NCBI GenBank assembly: GCA_035461345.1
Contig: DATHVJ010000078.1
Coordinates: forward strand, 1 to 16,208
DNA from: DASPWW01 sp035461345
GTDB lineage: Bacteria; Actinomycetota; Thermoleophilia; Solirubrobacterales; 70-9
Direction of reading: 5' to 3'
DNA length: 16,208 nt
The position numbers and the translations under genes are program-made. Below are positions 13,598-16,208 of the stretch, one piece after another. Position 1 is the first letter of the stretch, and each line of letters opens with the position of its first letter. The notes beneath the pieces were generated by a model. The model ran no database searches, was not told the DNA's origin, and worked only from the letters and a program-made list of their open reading frames with translations.

Positions 13598-14772
13598 GCG
13601 TGAGCGAGCTGCAGCAGCTCGAGTCGCGGTGGCTCATGCCCACCTACAAGCGCGCCCCGGTCGAGTTCGTGCGCGGCGAGGGCGCGCGTCTGTGGGACGC
13701 GGACGGCAAAGAGTACCTCGACTTCTTCGCCGGCCTCGGGGTGATGAACGCCGGCCACTGCCACCCCCGGATCACCGAGGCGATCCGCGACCAGGCGGGC
13801 CGGCTGGTGGGGGTGTCGAACCTGTACTACTCGGAGCCCGGGATGCGGCTCGCGGAGCTGCTGTCGGAGTCGAGCCTCGGCGGGCGCGTGTTCCTGTGTA
13901 ACTCGGGCGCCGAGGCGAACGAGGCCGCGATCAAGCTGGCGCGAAAGCACGCCCACGCGCGCGGGGTCGGGCGACCGGAGATCGTCGTCCTCGACGGCGC
14001 TTTCCACGGGCGCACGGTCGCGACGCTGACAGCGTCGCCCAGGATCGCCAGCGAGGAGCTGTTCGGGCCGCTGCCCGGCGGGTTCCGGACCGTGCCGCGA
14101 GACGACGCCGCTGCGCTCGAGGGCGCGCTGGGGGAGGGAACGGCGGCCGTGTTGGTCGAGCCGATCCAGGGCGAGGCCGGGGTCCATCCGATCCCGGACG
14201 ATGTCGTCGCGGCCGCGCGTCGCGCCTGCGATGCGACCGGGGCCTTGCTCGTCGCCGACGAGATCCAGACCGGGATGGGGAGGACGGGCTCGCTGTGGGC
14301 GTGGGAGCAGGGGCCAGCGCGCCCCGACGTGATGACCGCGGCGAAGGCGCTCGGGGGCGGGCTGCCCGTCGGCGCGTGCGTGACCTCGCCAGAGCTCGAG
14401 GACGTGCTCGCCGCGGGCGAGCACGGGTCGACCTTCGCCGGCGCGCCGCTCGCGGCGAGCGCGGCACTCGCTGCGCTCGAGCTGATCGACGACCCGGGGC
14501 TGCTGCGCCGCGTGCGCGAGCTGGGCGCCCGGCTGGGCTCCGCCCTGTCCGAGCTCGACGGGGTGACCGAGGTGCGCGGCCGCGGGCTGATGCTCGGCGT
14601 CGGGCTCGAGGACGGCCTCGACGCGCCCGAGATCGCCGCGCGCGCGCTCGGCGCGGGGCTGGTGATCAACGTTCCCGGGCCCGGGACCCTGCGGCTGCTG
14701 CCGCCGCTGGTCATCGGCGACGCAGAGGTCGACGAGGCCGTCGCCACCCTCGCGGGCAGTATCGACGGCTGA
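13594..14772 (+). CDS. argD: Acetylornithine aminotransferase
   Basis: A pyridoxal-phosphate class III aminotransferase that converts N-acetylglutamate semialdehyde to N-acetylornithine using glutamate. Its 392 aa match the family. Key elements: NSGAEANE (103-110) binding the cofactor phosphate, FHGRT (137-141), ADEIQTGMGRTG (221-232) with Asp222 for the pyridine nitrogen, and Lys251 in AAKALGGGLP forming the internal aldimine. The HGSTFAGAPLA segment follows. The GTG at 13594 overlaps the argB stop (GTGA); a second in-frame GTG at 13600 is an alternative. Some homologues also act on succinyl-diaminopimelate, which sequence alone cannot exclude. No argF, argR, argG or argH follows here, unlike the longer arg operon of mycobacteria; a new promoter begins instead. 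Confidence 0.95.
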   Translation: MSVSELQQLESRWLMPTYKRAPVEFVRGEGARLWDADGKEYLDFFAGLGVMNAGHCHPRITEAIRDQAGRLVGVSNLYYSEPGMRLAELLSESSLGGRVFLCNSGAEANEAAIKLARKHAHARGVGRPEIVVLDGAFHGRTVATLTASPRIASEELFGPLPGGFRTVPRDDAAALEGALGEGTAAVLVEPIQGEAGVHPIPDDVVAAARRACDATGALLVADEIQTGMGRTGSLWAWEQGPARPDVMTAAKALGGGLPVGACVTSPELEDVLAAGEHGSTFAGAPLAASAALAALELIDDPGLLRRVRELGARLGSALSELDGVTEVRGRGLMLGVGLEDGLDAPEIAARALGAGLVINVPGPGTLRLLPPLVIGDAEVDEAVATLAGSIDG

Positions 14773-14798
14773 GCCCTTTCGCCGGCCGACCGCGCGCA

Positions 14799-14804
14799 TA
14801 GACT
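14799..14804 (+). promoter_or_regulatory. Putative -10 box of the Thr-rich protein gene
   Basis: TAGACT, identical to the box upstream of 704, ends 7 nt before the GTG at 14812. No Shine-Dalgarno and no clear -35 element are seen. It implies that the arg operon ends at argD and a new leaderless unit begins. Confidence 0.5.
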
Positions 14805-14811
14805 GCGGATC

Positions 14812-15105
14812 GTGCACGAGGATCCGACCCGCCGTATGGGGCAGCCACCTCCGCTGCGCCCCGGTGGCCCGGGCCCGTCGGATGGTGGCCTGAGCCCGGT
14901 CGCGAAGGCGCTGATCGCGATCCTCGTCGTCGCTGTGCTGGGGCTCGCCATCGGGCTGGTGGTGGCCACGGGAAGCGACGACTCGACGACGACCACGACC
15001 ACCACCGCTCCCCCCACGACGCAGACCACGACCGCTACGCAGACCACGACCGCTACGCAGACCACCCCTCCGCAGGACGGAACCGGCGGAACCCCTGCCG
15101 AATAG
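14812..15105 (+). CDS. Small single-pass membrane protein with Thr-rich tail
   Basis: This 97-aa protein is not assignable to a known function. Residues 1-28 are polar, Pro/Gly-rich and probably cytoplasmic. Residues 31-53 form one strong transmembrane helix (KALIAILVVAVLGLAIGLVV). The rest is a low-complexity, Thr-rich tail (about half Thr in 59-85), ending GTGGTPAE, probably outside the cell. The tail has a run of seven Thr and TQTTTA repeats encoded by an 18-bp tandem repeat. Such tails occur in actinobacterial surface proteins and may be O-glycosylated or span the cell wall; this is inference. The GTG start is chosen because TAGACT ends 7 nt upstream and no other start fits. Confidence 0.65.
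   Translation: MHEDPTRRMGQPPPLRPGGPGPSDGGLSPVAKALIAILVVAVLGLAIGLVVATGSDDSTTTTTTTAPPTTQTTTATQTTTATQTTPPQDGTGGTPAE
15019..15066 (+). repeat. 18-bp tandem repeat coding TQTTTA
   Basis: Two exact 18-bp copies at 15019-15036 and 15037-15054 (ACGCAGACCACGACCGCT) are followed by a partial third to about 15066. They are in frame with the small membrane protein. Copy number could vary between strains without breaking the frame. Confidence 0.85.
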
Positions 15106-15185
15106 CGCCGCGACGCCGTGCGCGGCAACAAAACGGACTCGCTTATGGGGGGCATCGTTGCCTGGTGGTGATCTCGAATGCGCAA

Positions 15186-15197
15186 CGGCCGCGGCCG
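15186..15197 (+). promoter_or_regulatory. 12-bp perfect palindrome upstream of the epimerase gene
   Basis: CGGCCGCGGCCG is self-complementary and lies about 42 bp upstream of the putative -10 box at 15239. It may be an operator, but GC palindromes of this size are not rare in such DNA. The rest of the gap 15106-15253 shows a 6-bp inverted repeat GGCAAC 15124-15129 / GTTGCC 15157-15162 and no gene. Confidence 0.2.
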
Positions 15198-15238
15198 GTG
15201 TCAGCGAGGAAGGGGCTGGATGCTCCCGATTCCTGAGC

Positions 15239-15244
15239 TAGCCT
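15239..15244 (+). promoter_or_regulatory. Putative -10 box of the epimerase gene
   Basis: TAGCCT fits TANNNT and ends 9 nt before the ATG at 15254. There is no Shine-Dalgarno between, matching the leaderless arrangement of other first genes in this window. No -35 consensus is seen. Confidence 0.45.
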
Positions 15245-15253
15245 CTCGCCACG

Positions 15254-16207
15254 ATGCGAGCATTGGTTACCGGCGGCGCAGGGTTCATCGGCTCAAACCT
15301 CGTCGATGCGCTGCTCGACCGTGGCGACGGCGTCCTCGCCGTAGACGACCTGTCGACAGGGCGGAGGGAGAACCTGGACTCCGCGGTCGCGCGGGGCGCT
15401 GAGCTCGAGGTCGTGGACATCACCGACGTCGCCGTGACGGCGGAGGTCGTGCAGCGGTCCGAGCCGGAAGCCGTGTTCCACCTTGCCGCCCAGATCGACG
15501 TACGACGAGCGGTTCGGGACCCGGTCTCCGACGCGTCGGTCAACGTCGCCGGAACGGTCAGCGTGTTGGAGGCGGCGCGCGGAGCCGGAGCGCGGGTCGT
15601 CTTCGGGTCGACCGGCGGTGCCATCTACGGCGAGGGCTCGGGACGCCCGCTGCCGCTGTCGGAGGCGGAGCCGTGCCTTCCCGACAGCCCTTACGGGCAG
15701 AGCAAGTTGGCGGCGGAGGGCTATGTGTCGTACTTTCGCCGTGTCCATGGGCTACCCGCAGTCGCGCTGCGGCTCGGCAACGTGTACGGGCCGCGGCAGG
15801 ATCCGCTCGGGGAGGCGGGCGTGATCGCGATCTTCTGCGGTCTGCTGTCGCGCGGCGACCAGCCCACGGTGTACGGCGACGGCCTCCAGACGCGCGACTT
15901 CATCCACGTCGACGACGTCGTCGCGGCGATGCTCGCCGCTGACGCGAGGTTGGCAGACTCCGCCTCAAGGATCGACGACACCTACAACGTCGGCACCGGC
16001 GTGGAGACGAGCGTCCTCGACCTCGTCGAGCGACTCGCGCGGATCGGGAAACGATCCGACTTCACGCCCCGGATGGCTCCCGAGCGCCCTGGCGAGGTGC
16101 AGCGGATCGCGCTCGACAGCGCACGCGCGGCCAGCGAGCTCGGCTGGAGCAGCGCGATAGAGCTGGACGACGGTTTGGAGCGCACCCTCGCATCCGTTGA
16201 GGGCTAG
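15254..16207 (+). CDS. NAD-dependent epimerase/dehydratase, UDP-glucose 4-epimerase-like
   Basis: A complete 317-aa extended short-chain dehydrogenase that probably interconverts a nucleotide sugar such as UDP-glucose/UDP-galactose or a related sugar for cell-envelope glycans. The N-terminal Rossmann fold has GGAGFIGS (7-14) binding NAD, followed by the adenine-side DDLSTGRRENL (31-41). FHLAAQ (75-80) and the active-site set Ser119/Thr120 in FGSTGGAIYG, Tyr147 and Lys151 in YGQSK are all present. Family features further on are RLGNVYGPRQDP and YGDGLQTRDFIHVDDV. Substrate cannot be fixed from sequence. The ATG start sits right at the nucleotide-binding strand (MRALVTGGAG). The TAG stop ends one base before the window end, so nothing downstream can be read. 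Confidence 0.93.
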   Translation: MRALVTGGAGFIGSNLVDALLDRGDGVLAVDDLSTGRRENLDSAVARGAELEVVDITDVAVTAEVVQRSEPEAVFHLAAQIDVRRAVRDPVSDASVNVAGTVSVLEAARGAGARVVFGSTGGAIYGEGSGRPLPLSEAEPCLPDSPYGQSKLAAEGYVSYFRRVHGLPAVALRLGNVYGPRQDPLGEAGVIAIFCGLLSRGDQPTVYGDGLQTRDFIHVDDVVAAMLAADARLADSASRIDDTYNVGTGVETSVLDLVERLARIGKRSDFTPRMAPERPGEVQRIALDSARAASELGWSSAIELDDGLERTLASVEG

Positions 16208-16208
16208 G

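Noticed and set aside
13231..14817. 528-aa minus-strand frame opposite argB and argD
   Set aside because: The opposite strand encodes a complete, motif-bearing argD; the reverse frame has no recognisable domain.

Overview
This window is high-GC, plus-strand-dominated actinobacterial DNA. Gene content, gene order and protein style suggest a deep-branching actinobacterium, possibly Thermoleophilia (Solirubrobacterales or Gaiellales-like). That placement is inference and was not tested by a search. Every supported gene is on the + strand. Most of the window is core metabolism and translation; no mobile element, CRISPR array or integrase was found.

Layout: (1) 1-2638 holds the 3' end of a tRNA, an unrecognised 209-aa protein and a large polytopic membrane protein resembling GT-C-type glycosyltransferases. 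(2) 2882-6170 is a translation block: thrS, then infC-rpmI-rplT (IF3, L35, L20), closed by a convincing intrinsic terminator at 6197-6228. (3) 6244-14772 is a tightly packed run, trmH-pheS-pheT-argC-argJ-argB-argD, joined by 4-8 bp stop/start overlaps at every junction except argJ/argB. It couples an RNA methyltransferase and phenylalanyl-tRNA synthetase to the cyclic arginine pathway up to N-acetylornithine. (4) 14812-16207 holds a small Thr-rich single-pass membrane protein and a complete GalE-like NAD-dependent epimerase.

Three observations stand out. First, six starts (704, 2882, 4879, 5608, 14812, 15254) have a -10-like hexamer ending only 6-9 nt upstream and no convincing Shine-Dalgarno, which suggests leaderless transcription units. 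Second, the 116-nt region before infC looks like an undescribed regulatory leader: a strong -10 box, a leaderless 10-codon reading frame with three Thr codons, an 8-bp perfect inverted repeat spanning that frame's stop, an imperfect 17/18-nt direct repeat, and a hairpin ending 2 nt before the infC GTG. Third, the only gap inside the arg cluster carries a textbook G-quadruplex motif with one-nucleotide loops, just after argJ and before argB.

The enzymes all look intact, with catalytic motifs visible. Function is least certain for the first two proteins and the small Thr-rich protein.
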